Assembly (NCBI RefSeq): GCF_900188175.1
Contig: NZ_FZOQ01000012.1
Coordinates: 124,001 to 188,000 of the forward strand
Length of the DNA: 64,000 nucleotides
Reading direction: 5' to 3'
Origin: Pontibacter ummariensis
GTDB taxonomy: Bacteria > Bacteroidota > Bacteroidia > Cytophagales > Hymenobacteraceae
Shown one piece after another: positions 25,775 to 35,745 of the stretch. The position numbers and the translations under genes were made by a program. Below the pieces are notes generated by a model. The model had not been told where the DNA came from. It searched no databases and saw nothing but the letters and a program-made list of their open reading frames with translations. The first letter of the stretch is position 1; each line of letters begins with the position of its first letter.

Positions 25775-26709
25775 GATTACTAACGGCCTTGTTATTCTTC
25801 CTGACCATTTTTGCCGCCCAGGCACAGCAGCAAAGGATCGTGGTGGCGCAAGACGGCAGCGGCGATTACGCCTCTATACAGGCGGCTGTGGATGCTGTCC
25901 GGGCTTTTCCGCTGGAGCGAGTAGAGATCTTCGTCAAGGATGGCGTTTACCGCGAGAAAGTGGTCATTCCATCCTGGAAGACGAGTATCTCCCTGATCGG
26001 AGAAAGCAAGGAGAACACCATCATCCGGTGGGACGATTACTCGGGCAAAGGGGATATCAACACCTTTACCTCCTATACCGTGCTGGTGCAGGGCAACGAC
26101 TTCAGGGCAAAGAACATCACCTTCGAGAACAACGCGGGTCGTGTAGGCCAGGCGGTGGCCTTGCATGTGGAAGCAGACCGCTGTGTGTTTGAGAACTGTA
26201 ACATCATTGGGGACCAGGATACCCTTTACGCCGGGGTAGACAGCAGCCGGCAGTATTACAAGAACTGCTACATCGAAGGGACGACAGATTTTATCTTTGG
26301 GCCAGCCACCGCCGTCTTTGAAAACTGCACCATCCACTGCAAAAAGAACTCTTACATCACGGCTGCCTCTACGCCCAAAGGGCAGGCCTTCGGCTTTGTG
26401 TTTCTCAACTGCAACATTACCGCTTCCAACGAAGCAACCAAAGTCTATCTGGGCCGTCCCTGGCGCCCCTACGCCCAGACCGTGTTTATCAACACTCAGC
26501 TAGGAGAGCACATACGGCCGGAGGGTTGGCACAACTGGAACAAGCCGGATGCGGAGAAAACAGCCTTTTATGCTGAGTACAAGTCAAACGGAGCCGGCAG
26601 CTCTCCTGCAAAGCGGGTGCCTTGGGCCAGACAACTGAAGGCAAAAGAGGTTCGCAAGTATAAGGTGGAGCAGGTACTGGCGGGGGGCGATGGCTGGCGG
26701 GGGGAATAA
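25771..26709 (+). CDS. Pectin methylesterase, CE8 (first copy)
   Basis: This enzyme removes methyl esters from homogalacturonan so that lyases and hydrolases can act. It has 312 residues with a signal peptide ending AAQAQ. CE8 signatures in order are GDYASIQAAVDAV, GQAVALHVEADRC, the catalytic Asp in GDQDTLY, the second Asp in TTDFIFGPATAVFE, and the arginine in LGRPWRPYAQT. Its ATGA start overlaps the upstream pectate lyase stop by four bases, so the lyase and esterase are translationally coupled. Confidence 0.94.
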   Translation: MRLLTALLFFLTIFAAQAQQQRIVVAQDGSGDYASIQAAVDAVRAFPLERVEIFVKDGVYREKVVIPSWKTSISLIGESKENTIIRWDDYSGKGDINTFTSYTVLVQGNDFRAKNITFENNAGRVGQAVALHVEADRCVFENCNIIGDQDTLYAGVDSSRQYYKNCYIEGTTDFIFGPATAVFENCTIHCKKNSYITAASTPKGQAFGFVFLNCNITASNEATKVYLGRPWRPYAQTVFINTQLGEHIRPEGWHNWNKPDAEKTAFYAEYKSNGAGSSPAKRVPWARQLKAKEVRKYKVEQVLAGGDGWRGE

Positions 26710-26740
26710 CCTGCTGTACGCCCCTTTTTCTATTTGTTAG

Positions 26741-26754
26741 TGCAATCGATTGTC
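26741..26754. promoter_or_regulatory. LacI-type operator before the GH105 gene
   Basis: TGCAATCGATTGTC is a CG-centred near-palindrome, 105 bases upstream of the GH105 start. It closely matches the perfect site before uxaA. This suggests that an internal promoter, starting the GH105-CE8-GH43-GH28 run, is under the same regulator. Confidence 0.6.
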
Positions 26755-26859
26755 TTTAAGGGCAGTAGACTTGATTTATAGGTTTACAACGCAGGGACAG
26801 GAGCCAGATTTGTGACGCTGTGATAGTGATACTGCCAGAATTATATTAACTTAATTAGT

Positions 26860-28101
26860 ATGAAGATTACCAAACTCTTTCTTCCTGTGCTGTTGTTAGC
26901 GGCCTCCGCCTGTAGTTCCGGGGGTAACCTAAACGAGACGACAGCGAGCCAAGAAACGGCTGCAACAGCCGCCGCAAAGAAACCTTACTCTGTGTGGATG
27001 GCGGACTCCGACATTAAACGAAATCCGGAAGGCTGGATGATCGACTTTAAGGAGAAACCCAAATGGGACTATACCCAAGGGCTTTTTGCGAGTGCCATCG
27101 AAAGAGTATGGGAGCGCACCGGCGATCAGCGGTACCTTAACTACATACAGGCCTTTGCAGACACCATGATCAGCGAAGACGGCACCATCCTGACCTACAA
27201 GAAAAAAGACTATAACATCGATCGTGTGAATCCGGGCAAGTTCCTGATGGAGCTCTACAAGGAGACCGGCGATAACAAGTATAAACTGGCCATAGAGGAG
27301 TTGCGCGACCAGATGCGTGCACACCCCCGCACCACCGAAGGGGGCTTCTGGCACAAGAAGATCTACCCGCACCAGATGTGGCTCGATGGGCTGTACATGG
27401 CTTCGCCTTTTCTGGCGCAGTACGCTGTGGAGTTTAACGAGCCCGCCTTATTTGACGATGTGACGAAGCAAATTATACTGGTAGACAAGCATGCCTGGGA
27501 TGCCCCAAAAGGGCTTTGGCGCCACGGCTGGGACGAGAGCCGCGAGCAAAAATGGGCTGACCCGAAGACAGGACAGGCGCCGAACGTGTGGGGCCGTGCC
27601 ATGGGCTGGTATGCCATGGCCCTGGTAGACGTGCTGGATTACCTGCCAGCAGACCACCCGGAAAGAGATGAGGTGCTGCAAATCACACAGAAAATGGCGA
27701 AGGCCATCGCACAGTATCAGGATGAAGAAACAGGGCTGTGGTGGCAGGTTGTGGACATGGGCGGTAAGGAGGGCAATTACCTCGAAGGCTCTGCCTCCAG
27801 CATGTTCACTTATTTTCTGGTAAAGGCTGCCAAGAAAGGCTATATCGATCAGCAATACTTGCAAACGGCACGGAAAGGCTATAGCGGCATCCTGAACAAC
27901 CTGATCAAGGAGAACCCAGATGGCACCATCAGTATTACGCAGGTATGTGCCGTGGCGGGCTTGGGCGGCAACCCTTACCGCAGTGGCACCTATGAGTATT
28001 ACATCAACGAAGAGCGCCGCGACAATGATCCTAAAGCCGTTGCACCCTTTATTATGGCCTCCCTGGAGTTCGAAGAGCTGAATAAAACCGCTTCCAAATA
28101 A
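26860..28101 (+). CDS. GH105 unsaturated (rhamno)galacturonyl hydrolase, lipoprotein
   Basis: This enzyme releases the unsaturated uronate left at the non-reducing end by pectin lyases, which feeds KduI. It has 413 residues, with a lipoprotein signal ending AASAC. The (alpha/alpha)6-barrel signatures are WDYTQGLFASAIERVWERTG, DRVNPGKFLMELYKETGD, HQMWLDGLYMASPFLAQYA, WGRAMGWYAMALVDVLDYLP and EGSASSMFTYFLVKAA. The aspartate in MWLDGLYM matches the catalytic position of YteR-type enzymes. Confidence 0.93.
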   Translation: MKITKLFLPVLLLAASACSSGGNLNETTASQETAATAAAKKPYSVWMADSDIKRNPEGWMIDFKEKPKWDYTQGLFASAIERVWERTGDQRYLNYIQAFADTMISEDGTILTYKKKDYNIDRVNPGKFLMELYKETGDNKYKLAIEELRDQMRAHPRTTEGGFWHKKIYPHQMWLDGLYMASPFLAQYAVEFNEPALFDDVTKQIILVDKHAWDAPKGLWRHGWDESREQKWADPKTGQAPNVWGRAMGWYAMALVDVLDYLPADHPERDEVLQITQKMAKAIAQYQDEETGLWWQVVDMGGKEGNYLEGSASSMFTYFLVKAAKKGYIDQQYLQTARKGYSGILNNLIKENPDGTISITQVCAVAGLGGNPYRSGTYEYYINEERRDNDPKAVAPFIMASLEFEELNKTASK

Positions 28102-28113
28102 AGACAACCGCTA

Positions 28114-29103
28114 ATGACTATTAAGACATATACTGCTGTATTTGCGCTGTTGCTTTGCCTTGTGCTAACACACGTGCAGGCACAGCCGCAATACGATTTT
28201 GTAGTAGCCAAAGACGGAAGCGGCGACTTCAGGACAGTGCAGGAAGCCATAAACGCTGTGCCCGATTTCCGGAAGAAAGAGACAAGCATCTTTATAAAAA
28301 ACGGGGTGTACAAAGAGAAGCTGGTGCTGCCGGCCTCTAAGACTCTGGTCAGGTTTATCGGCGAGGATGTAAAGCACACCATTCTGACAAACGACGACTA
28401 TGCCTCCAAAAAGAACAGGTTCGGAGAGGAAATGGGAACAACCGGTTCATCCAGCTTTTTCATCTTCGGGGATGACTTCTCTGCCGAGAACATCACCTTC
28501 GAGAATTCGGCAGGCCCGGTAGGGCAGGCCGTGGCGGTACGCATAGACGGGGACAAGGTCATGTTCACCAACTGCCGCTTCCTGGGTAATCAGGACACGC
28601 TGTACCCGCATGGCGAGAAGAGCCGGCAGTACTATAAGAACTGCTACATAGAGGGTACCACCGATTTTATCTTTGGCTGGTCTACCGCTGTGTTTGAGAA
28701 TTGCGAGATCTATTGCAAAGAGGGCGGGAGCTACATCACGGCTGCTTCTACACTGGAGGAAACGCCTTATGGCTTTGTTTTTCTGAACTGCCGCATTACA
28801 GGCGACGCGCCTGCCAACTCTTATTTCCTGGGCAGGCCATGGCGGCCTTATGCCAAGACAGTGTTTCTGAACTCCTACATGGGAGACCAGATCAAACCCG
28901 AAGGCTGGCACAATTGGAACAAGCCGAATGCCGAGAAGACCTCTTACTATGCGGAACACGGTTCCAAAGGGCCCGGAGCCAACGCCGCTGCAAGGGTCAA
29001 GTGGTCGCATCAGTTGTCGAAAGAGCAGGCAAACAAGTATACACTGGCCAACATCTTCGATGGCTGGATACCTGGCAAGCCAAGTGAGACAGCAAGCAAG
29101 TAG
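28114..29103 (+). CDS. Pectin methylesterase, CE8 (second copy)
   Basis: This second CE8 esterase has 329 residues and a signal peptide ending HVQAQ. Motifs are GDFRTVQEAINAVPD, VGQAVAVRIDGD, the catalytic QDTLY, TDFIFGWSTAVFENC and FLGRPWRPYAKTVF. It is clearly related to the first copy but longer, with an insert near residues 90-112 (NRFGEEMGTTGSSSFFIFGD). The two may prefer different methylation patterns. It follows GH105 by 12 bases. Confidence 0.94.
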   Translation: MTIKTYTAVFALLLCLVLTHVQAQPQYDFVVAKDGSGDFRTVQEAINAVPDFRKKETSIFIKNGVYKEKLVLPASKTLVRFIGEDVKHTILTNDDYASKKNRFGEEMGTTGSSSFFIFGDDFSAENITFENSAGPVGQAVAVRIDGDKVMFTNCRFLGNQDTLYPHGEKSRQYYKNCYIEGTTDFIFGWSTAVFENCEIYCKEGGSYITAASTLEETPYGFVFLNCRITGDAPANSYFLGRPWRPYAKTVFLNSYMGDQIKPEGWHNWNKPNAEKTSYYAEHGSKGPGANAAARVKWSHQLSKEQANKYTLANIFDGWIPGKPSETASK

Positions 29104-29144
29104 GCCTTTAATACAAGTATACATTACCCAAACAAGCCTTACAG

Positions 29145-30848
29145 ATGAGTAATTACCGCTTATTACGTATCCCAGTCTTTGTTGCCTCCTTTGTTTGTTG
29201 TTGCTCCTGTTCTACGGTTGCCCAACACCAGGTACAGGGTAAGGTCCCCACAGTAGAGAATGGGCTCTCTAAGGTGTGGGTAGCGGACCAAGGCAACGGC
29301 ACTTATCAGAACCCGGTACTGCACGCCGATTATTCGGATCCGGACGTGTGCCGTGTGGGGGATGATTACTATATGACCTCCTCCAGCTTTAACGCGGTTC
29401 CCGGCCTGCAGATCCTGCACTCGAAGGACCTGGTGAACTGGAAGATCATTGGCTATGCCCTGGATAAGATAACCCCTGCAGATCACTTCGCTGTACCACA
29501 GCATGGCAACGGCGTCTGGGCACCTGCTATTCGCCACCACAACGGGGAGTTCTACATTTACTGGGGAGACCCGGACTTCGGCATTTACATGGTGAAAACC
29601 AGGGACCCGGCAGGTGACTGGGAAGACCCGGTGCTTGTAATGGAGGGAAAAGGCCTGATTGACTCCTGCCCGCTTTGGGATGAGGACGGAAACGCGTACC
29701 TGGTGCATGCCTATGCGGGTAGCCGTGCTGGTATCAAAAGCGTGCTGGCCGTGAACAAGATGAATCCGGAAGGTACCAAGGTGCTGGATGAGGGCGTAAT
29801 CGTGTTCGACGGCCACGAGAACCACCCGACGGTGGAAGGCCCCAAGTTCTACAAGCACAACGGCTATTACTACATTTTTGCTCCCGCCGGAGGGGTAGCC
29901 ACAGGTTGGCAACTCGTGCTGCGCTCTAAGAACGTGTATGGTCCTTACGAAGAGAAAATCGTGATGGACCAGGGCAAAACAAGCGTAAACGGCCCGCACC
30001 AGGGCGCTTGGGTAAACACCCCGACAGGCGAAGACTGGTTCCTGCACTTTCAGGACATGGAGGCCTACGGGCGGGTAGTGCACCTGCAGCCCATGGTCTG
30101 GAAAAACGGATGGCCGGTAATTGGCGAGGACAAAGACGGGAACGGCACTGGCCAGCCTGTTATGGCCTATAAAAAGCCGAACGTTGGCAAAACACACACT
30201 CACGCTACTCCTGCAGATTCGGATGAGTTTGAGGCGAACAAATTGGGCTTGCAGTGGCAGTGGCACGCCAACCCCAAGGCTACCTGGGCCTTCCCGATGG
30301 CCAATAAAGGTAAACTGCGCCTCTATACAGATCAGCTGCCAGAGAACTATAAGAACTTCTGGGACGTGCCCAACCTGCTGCTGCAGAAGTTCCCTGCCGA
30401 AACCTTTACAGCCACCACAAAACTGAGCTTTACACCAAACGAAAAGCTGGAGAACGAGCGCACAGGCCTTATTGTGATGGGGGAGGACTATGCCCACCTG
30501 TCGCTTGTAAGCAAAAAGGACGGGCTTTACCTGGCCTATAGTACTGTAGCGGATGCGCGTAAGGGAACGCCGGAAACACAGCAACTACTCGGTAAGCTCA
30601 AGGGCCAGGAGGTGTACCTCCGGGTGGCAGTGGACAAGGGAGCCCGCTGTCAGTTCAGCTATAGCGAAGACGGCCAGAACTTCAAGCCAGTGGGCAGCGC
30701 CTTTACGGCGGTGCCAGGCCGCTGGATAGGCGCTAAGGTAGGCCTCTTTGCCGTGCGCCAGGACAAGATAAACGACTCCGGTTACGCTGATGTCGACTGG
30801 TTTAGAGTCACGCCTAATGAATCATCTACTTTTCAAAGTAAGAAATAA
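29145..30848 (+). CDS. GH43-family glycosidase with C-terminal lectin-like domain
   Basis: This 567-residue exported protein has an N-terminal five-bladed propeller of GH43 (about 45-345): NPVLHADYSDPDVCRVGDDY contains the catalytic base, and DSCPLWDEDGNAYLVHA and VEGPKFYKHNGYYYIFAPAG contain the other acidic residues. A C-terminal beta-sandwich (about 370-555) resembles the GH43_C2 domain. The signal is Cys-rich (SFVCCCSCSTVAQ) and may be lipidated. Family members act on arabinosides or xylosides, so it may trim pectin side chains. The exact specificity cannot be read from the sequence. Confidence 0.87.
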   Translation: MSNYRLLRIPVFVASFVCCCSCSTVAQHQVQGKVPTVENGLSKVWVADQGNGTYQNPVLHADYSDPDVCRVGDDYYMTSSSFNAVPGLQILHSKDLVNWKIIGYALDKITPADHFAVPQHGNGVWAPAIRHHNGEFYIYWGDPDFGIYMVKTRDPAGDWEDPVLVMEGKGLIDSCPLWDEDGNAYLVHAYAGSRAGIKSVLAVNKMNPEGTKVLDEGVIVFDGHENHPTVEGPKFYKHNGYYYIFAPAGGVATGWQLVLRSKNVYGPYEEKIVMDQGKTSVNGPHQGAWVNTPTGEDWFLHFQDMEAYGRVVHLQPMVWKNGWPVIGEDKDGNGTGQPVMAYKKPNVGKTHTHATPADSDEFEANKLGLQWQWHANPKATWAFPMANKGKLRLYTDQLPENYKNFWDVPNLLLQKFPAETFTATTKLSFTPNEKLENERTGLIVMGEDYAHLSLVSKKDGLYLAYSTVADARKGTPETQQLLGKLKGQEVYLRVAVDKGARCQFSYSEDGQNFKPVGSAFTAVPGRWIGAKVGLFAVRQDKINDSGYADVDWFRVTPNESSTFQSKK

Positions 30849-30854
30849 GTACCA

Positions 30855-32618
30855 ATGCATATGAATATCAAACGCACTTCTGTTAACCGGTTCCTTTTGC
30901 TTGTAGGCCTGGCCGGTGCCTTAAACGTTTCCTGCCAGCGCCAGCCTGTGGCACAGGCTCCGGCAGCTGTTTCCACAGCAAGCCATACTACCGCCTCCTC
31001 AACCCAAAACAGGATCGCCGCTATGTATGAAGGTCTGGAATTTGACATGCCCAGGGTACAGGAGCCCTCCTTTCCAAACTATAGCGTCAGTATCACAGAC
31101 TTTGGTGCGGTAGGCGATGGTCTTACCAAAAACACAGAAGCGTTCGAAAGGGCTATTGCCGATGTGGCTGCCAAAGGGGGCGGCAAGGTAGTGATCCCGC
31201 GCGGCATGTGGCTGACAGGCCCCATCGTGCTGAAGAGCAACATCAACCTGTATGCAGAAGACGGTGCGATGGTGATATTCAGTAAGGACTTTGATGATTA
31301 CCCGCTGGTAGCCACCAGCTTCGAGGGCCTCGATACGTACCGCTGCCAGTCGCCGATCTCGGGTAGAGGCCTGGAGAACGTGGCGATCACAGGCAAAGGT
31401 ACCTTTGACGGCTCGGGCGATGCCTGGAGACCGGTTAAGAAAAGCAAGCTGACCGACTCCCAGTGGAAGAAGCTGGTGAAATCGGGGGGAGTGCTAAGCG
31501 ACGATGGCAAGGTATGGTATCCGTCGGAAAGCTCTAAGCGAGGAGACACCGCCGGCAACTTTAACGTGCCGGATTATGACAGGAAAGAGCAGTTTGAGAC
31601 CGTAAAGGACTTTATGCGCCCCGTGATGGTAAGCCTGGTGGAATGTAATAAAGTACTGCTGGACGGGCCAACTTTCCAGAACTCACCGGCCTGGAACCTG
31701 CACCCACTCATGAGCGAGAACGTGATCCTCCGCAACCTGAACGTACGGAACCCCTGGTACTCACAGAACGGCGACGGGCTGGACCTGGAGTCTTGTAAAA
31801 ATGCGCTGATCTACGATAATACATTCGATGTGGGGGACGATGCCATCTGTATCAAGTCTGGTAAGAATGAGGACGGGCGCAGAAGAGGCATGCCAACGGA
31901 GAACGTGATCATCAAAAACAACACCGTGTACCACGGGCACGGTGGCTTTGTGGTTGGCAGTGAAATGTCGGGTGGCGTGAAGAACGTGCACGTATCGGAC
32001 TGTACTTTTATGGGCACTGACATTGGCTTGCGCTTTAAAAGCACCCGTGGCAGAGGCGGCGTGGTGGAGAACATCTACATTTCTAACATCGACATGATTG
32101 ACATTCCGACAGAGGCCATCAGCTTTAACTTGTTCTATGGCGGTAACTCGCCTGTGCTGGAAGAGGGGCAAAGCGCAGACACTGAGGCCAGGGTAGAGGA
32201 ATTAGTACCGGTAACAGAGGAGACACCCTCTTTTAAAGACATTTACATGAAGAACATCCGGGTGGCTGGCGCTGAGCAGGCACTGGCGCTGCAAGGGCTG
32301 CCGGAGATGAACCTGAAGAACGTGCGCCTGGAAAATGCTGTGCTGAAAGCGAAAAAAGGCATCACGGCTGTAGACGCTGACGGAATACAGCTGAAAAACG
32401 TGAAAGTGCTGACAGAGCAAGGGCCGGCCCTGACCATCTATAACAGTAAGAACATAGAGGTAAACGGGCTGACTTATAAAGAGACACAGGAGCCAATTGT
32501 GAAAGTACTGGGGCCGCTCACACAGAACATAAAGCTGGAGCGCAAGGACTTTAAAGACTCCGCCAAGCAGGTATCTAAAGGAAGAGACCTGAGTAACACG
32601 GCCTTATCCATGGAGTAA
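30855..32618 (+). CDS. GH28 polygalacturonase, lipoprotein
   Basis: This inverting glycosidase hydrolyses polygalacturonate or its oligomers, giving galacturonate. It has 587 residues. The lipoprotein signal ends ALNVSC; starts at 30855 and 30861 are both possible. GH28 signatures are ITDFGAVGDGLTKNTEAFER, NGDGLDLESCKN (first Asp), DVGDDAICIKSGK (Asp pair), HGHGGFVVGSEMSGG and the substrate-binding RFKSTRGRGG. The C-terminal extension of about 140 residues continues the beta-helix. A hairpin terminator follows, closing this transcription block. Confidence 0.93.
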   Translation: MHMNIKRTSVNRFLLLVGLAGALNVSCQRQPVAQAPAAVSTASHTTASSTQNRIAAMYEGLEFDMPRVQEPSFPNYSVSITDFGAVGDGLTKNTEAFERAIADVAAKGGGKVVIPRGMWLTGPIVLKSNINLYAEDGAMVIFSKDFDDYPLVATSFEGLDTYRCQSPISGRGLENVAITGKGTFDGSGDAWRPVKKSKLTDSQWKKLVKSGGVLSDDGKVWYPSESSKRGDTAGNFNVPDYDRKEQFETVKDFMRPVMVSLVECNKVLLDGPTFQNSPAWNLHPLMSENVILRNLNVRNPWYSQNGDGLDLESCKNALIYDNTFDVGDDAICIKSGKNEDGRRRGMPTENVIIKNNTVYHGHGGFVVGSEMSGGVKNVHVSDCTFMGTDIGLRFKSTRGRGGVVENIYISNIDMIDIPTEAISFNLFYGGNSPVLEEGQSADTEARVEELVPVTEETPSFKDIYMKNIRVAGAEQALALQGLPEMNLKNVRLENAVLKAKKGITAVDADGIQLKNVKVLTEQGPALTIYNSKNIEVNGLTYKETQEPIVKVLGPLTQNIKLERKDFKDSAKQVSKGRDLSNTALSME

Positions 32619-32623
32619 TCATC

Positions 32624-32652
32624 AAAGCAGCATTCAGCTGTATGCTGTTTTT
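32624..32652 (+). terminator. Terminator after the GH28 gene
   Basis: AAAGCAGCAT pairs with ATGCTGTTTT (one G-U) around an 8-base loop, and T residues follow. It separates the GH28 gene from the PL10 gene. Confidence 0.7.
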
Positions 32653-32708
32653 AATCTTCCTGTACAAAGCGAAATTGGTTTCAACTAGGCTCTCTAACGA
32701 TTGGGCAT

Positions 32709-33911
32709 ATGAACAGGAACAGTTTAAATGATTGTACGCAGGTAAGCCAATCAAGACACGTGTTGATACGTCCTATGCTTTCGGTAGCGCTGCTGCTCCT
32801 CTGCAGCGCTTCTTTTACTGGTTATGCCGGGCAATGCCGCAATGCTGGTCCCGTTAACACGGCCAATGCAGCGCTAGCCAGAACTGTTGAGCCAGTTAGG
32901 TGGAGCAGGGCATTGCTTAAGCGGGATAAGAAATGGTATTCCTCTTCTGAGGCAGTTCGCATTGCTGATAATCTCTTGCTTTATCAGCGCGATAATGGGG
33001 GGTGGAACAAGAATACGGACATGGCAAAGCCCCTCTCTCGGGAGGAGGAGAAGGCGCTACAGGCACCGGCTGAAAAGGGGGGTGTAGCTACGATAGACAA
33101 CGGCGCCACCTTTACTCAGATGGAGTATCTGGCCAGGGTATACGAGGCAACCGGCCAGCAAAAGTACAAGGAGGGCTTTTTACGTGGGCTGGATTACCTA
33201 CTGGAAGCGCAGTACGACAATGGCGGTTGGCCGCAGTTTTACCCGATTCGGAAAGGCTATTACGAGCACATCACGTTTAACGATGGCGCCATGATGGGGG
33301 TAATGCAACTGCTCCGCAATGTGGCCCTGAACAAGGCGCCTTACGCCTTTGTAGATGCGCCACGAAAAGAGCTGTCAGCAAATGCTGTAGAAAAAGGGCT
33401 CGATGTTATTCTCAAGTCACAGGTTAAGGTAAACGGGAAGTTGACCGCATGGTGTGCACAGCACAATCATATAACGCTGGCTCCCGCTAATGCCCGTGCT
33501 TATGAGCTGGTTTCACTTAGTGGTGGGGAAAGCTTGGGAATTATCAAATACCTGATGGCGCTTGAGAAGCCAAGCCCCGAAGTCATCCGAGCCGTAGATG
33601 CTGCTGTCTCCTGGACAAATCAAGTGAAAATTACCGGCATCCGGTTAAAGTGGATAAAGGATGCTACCACGCATACTGAACGTGACCGCATAGTGGTAAC
33701 GGACCCAACGGCACCACCGCTTTTAGCCCGCTTTTATGAGATCGGAACAAACAAGCCCATGTTTGTCGGCCGGGATGGCATTGTGCATGAGAAGCTCGCG
33801 GAGATAGAGCAGGAGCGAAGGTCAGGTTACAGTTGGTATATAGCGTTTTCGCAGGAGTTGGTCGAGCAGGATTATCCGGCATGGAAGCGGAAATGGGCAG
33901 TTACAGAATAA
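32709..33911 (+). CDS. Pectate lyase, PL10 family
   Basis: This is a second fold type of pectate lyase, an alpha/alpha toroid. It has 400 residues from the first ATG; an alternative start at 32775 (MLSVALLLLCSASF) would give a cleaner signal peptide. PL10 features are LLLYQRDNGGWNKNTDMA, ATIDNGATFTQMEYLARVY, GGWPQFYPIRKGYYEHITFN, AWCAQHNHITLAPANARAYE and LLARFYEIGTNKPMF with RDG. Family members that I recall often read WCAQHD where this one has WCAQHN. It starts a new block after a terminator and is followed closely by two acetylesterases. Confidence 0.9.
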   Translation: MNRNSLNDCTQVSQSRHVLIRPMLSVALLLLCSASFTGYAGQCRNAGPVNTANAALARTVEPVRWSRALLKRDKKWYSSSEAVRIADNLLLYQRDNGGWNKNTDMAKPLSREEEKALQAPAEKGGVATIDNGATFTQMEYLARVYEATGQQKYKEGFLRGLDYLLEAQYDNGGWPQFYPIRKGYYEHITFNDGAMMGVMQLLRNVALNKAPYAFVDAPRKELSANAVEKGLDVILKSQVKVNGKLTAWCAQHNHITLAPANARAYELVSLSGGESLGIIKYLMALEKPSPEVIRAVDAAVSWTNQVKITGIRLKWIKDATTHTERDRIVVTDPTAPPLLARFYEIGTNKPMFVGRDGIVHEKLAEIEQERRSGYSWYIAFSQELVEQDYPAWKRKWAVTE

Positions 33912-33922
33912 GTTTTTCCAAG

Positions 33923-34693
33923 ATGAATAAGAAAATAACATATCTGATTAAGGCTGTACAGTGGGCCCTGCTTGCTGTGCTTGTACTTCCACTGATGAGT
34001 TATGTGCAGAAAAAAGAATCCACTATTTTCCTGGTAGGGGACTCTACCGTAGCCGATAAACCCTATGCGAAGGGTAACCCGGAAAAGGGCTGGGGACAGG
34101 TGTTCCCGCTGTACCTGCAGGAGGGCGTGAGGGTGGAAAACCATGCGGTGAATGGCCGTAGCACCAAGAGCTTCCGCGACGAAGGCCGCTGGGATAAAGT
34201 ACTGCAAAAGCTCAGGAAAGGCGATTACGTGATCATCGAGTTTGGGCATAACGACCAGAAAAGTGAAGACCCGAAGCGCTATGCCGCGCCGGAAACAGAC
34301 TACCGCCAGAACCTGGAACGCTATATTGCCGAGACCCGTGCCAAAGGTGCCATACCCGTACTGGCTACCCCCATTGTGCGCCGCAAGTTCGAGAACGATC
34401 AGCTGGTAGACACGCATGGCAAGTACCCGGAAGTGGTGAGAGCCGTAGCGGCAGCGCAGCAGGTCCCTTTACTGGACCTGGAAAAGCGCACCAGAGAACT
34501 GGTGTCGCGCTACGGAGCGGAAAAGTCTAAAGCGCTGTACCTGCACCTGGAGCCAAATGAGTACGAGTCCCTGCCACAAGGCCGCACAGACGACACCCAC
34601 CTCTCGGCCTATGGTGCTTTCCGGGTAAGTGATCTGGTGGCAGAGGAGCTACAGCAGAACCTGCCGGAGGTAGCTAAGTACCTGAAGAAGTAG
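33923..34693 (+). CDS. Rhamnogalacturonan acetylesterase-like GDSL hydrolase (CE12), first copy
   Basis: This SGNH/GDSL esterase is predicted to remove acetyl groups from rhamnogalacturonan or homogalacturonan. It has 256 residues from the ATG at 33923 (MNKKITYLIK); longer frames run back into PL10. The catalytic serine is S41 in FLVGDSTVADKPY. Later blocks are EFGHNDQKSED and the Asp-His pair in DDTHLSAYGA. A hydrophobic N-terminus is consistent with export, though no clear cleavage site is seen. It starts 12 bases after the PL10 stop. Confidence 0.9.
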   Translation: MNKKITYLIKAVQWALLAVLVLPLMSYVQKKESTIFLVGDSTVADKPYAKGNPEKGWGQVFPLYLQEGVRVENHAVNGRSTKSFRDEGRWDKVLQKLRKGDYVIIEFGHNDQKSEDPKRYAAPETDYRQNLERYIAETRAKGAIPVLATPIVRRKFENDQLVDTHGKYPEVVRAVAAAQQVPLLDLEKRTRELVSRYGAEKSKALYLHLEPNEYESLPQGRTDDTHLSAYGAFRVSDLVAEELQQNLPEVAKYLKK

Positions 34694-34849
34694 AGCCAGA
34701 AAGCACGGCAAGTAAATGGCCAAACATGACGCAATCGTCGGCTTGTGCCTCTACTGTAACTCCAGTGCCTCCACCTTTATTCAGCTACTTCAGCACAAGC
34801 GGACGCTTGCGCTACAACTACATAAACTTAGATTTTACAAGCCTCTACT

Positions 34850-35668
34850 ATGAACAAGAGATACAGTGCCGTCCTACTTTTGCTTTGCTGCCTTGTCTTC
34901 GCAGCATTTTCACCTTCTAAAAAGAAACCTGTTAAGGTCTACCTGATCGGCGATTCTACGGTAGCGGATTACACAGGCAACTACGACGAAAAGGACTATA
35001 GGAAGGAACGCTACCCGATTGCCGGCTGGGGACAAGTGTTCCAGCCTTTCATGAGCTCCGATAGCCTTTCTCAGATCCGCAACATCATTAAAGCAGACAG
35101 CGTGATCGTGCTAAATAAGGCAAGAGGTGGACGTAGCACGCGTACTTTTTTTGAGGAAGGCCGTTGGTCGGAAGTATACAAAGCACTGCAAAAAGGGGAC
35201 GTGGTGATGATGCAGTTCGGCCACAACGATGCTGCTGAGAACAAGCCAGAACGCTACACGAATGTGAATGCCTACAAAGAGTACCTGCGACTGTACGTGA
35301 ACCAGGCCCGGCAGAAAGGTGCCCTGCCCATCATCCTCACACCCGTTAACCGCAACTACCCCTGGAAAGACGGCAAGCTGAGCAGCGTGCACGGCGAGTA
35401 TCCGCAGGCAGCAAAGGATGTAGCCAAAGAACTGAATGTGCCACTAATTGACCTCACACAACTTTCTATTGATGCCTTCACCGCGAAAGGACAGGACTAC
35501 GTGACCAACCATTACTTCATGAACCTGCCTGCGGGTAAGTATGAGGCCTATCCAGAGGGGGAGAAGGACAACACGCACTTCCAGCCGGAGGGTGCCAGAG
35601 CCGTGGCGCAACTGGTGTTTAATGGTATGAAGCAGCTGAAGATAACAGAGGCTTCGGCGAAGAAATAG
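34850..35668 (+). CDS. Rhamnogalacturonan acetylesterase-like GDSL hydrolase (CE12), second copy
   Basis: This second CE12-type esterase has 272 residues. The catalytic Ser is S36 in YLIGDSTVADYTGN. Block III is QFGHNDAAENKPERY, and the Asp-His pair is in DNTHFQPEGARAV. An N-terminal hydrophobic stretch (SAVLLLLCCLVFAAF) indicates export. It differs from the first copy by an insertion after the GDS block (KERYPIAGWGQVFQPFMSSD), so the two may recognise different acetyl positions. Confidence 0.9.
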   Translation: MNKRYSAVLLLLCCLVFAAFSPSKKKPVKVYLIGDSTVADYTGNYDEKDYRKERYPIAGWGQVFQPFMSSDSLSQIRNIIKADSVIVLNKARGGRSTRTFFEEGRWSEVYKALQKGDVVMMQFGHNDAAENKPERYTNVNAYKEYLRLYVNQARQKGALPIILTPVNRNYPWKDGKLSSVHGEYPQAAKDVAKELNVPLIDLTQLSIDAFTAKGQDYVTNHYFMNLPAGKYEAYPEGEKDNTHFQPEGARAVAQLVFNGMKQLKITEASAKK

Positions 35669-35745
35669 TGCCCCTATAATCAGTAGTTTATACTTCACTG
35701 TAGAGAGACGAGTCCCTGGCTGCAGTGTCTTAGTAATACAAAAAC

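Noticed and set aside
29163..30584. Open frame of 473 codons on the minus strand
   Set aside because: It lies entirely antisense to the GH43 gene and encodes no recognisable domain.
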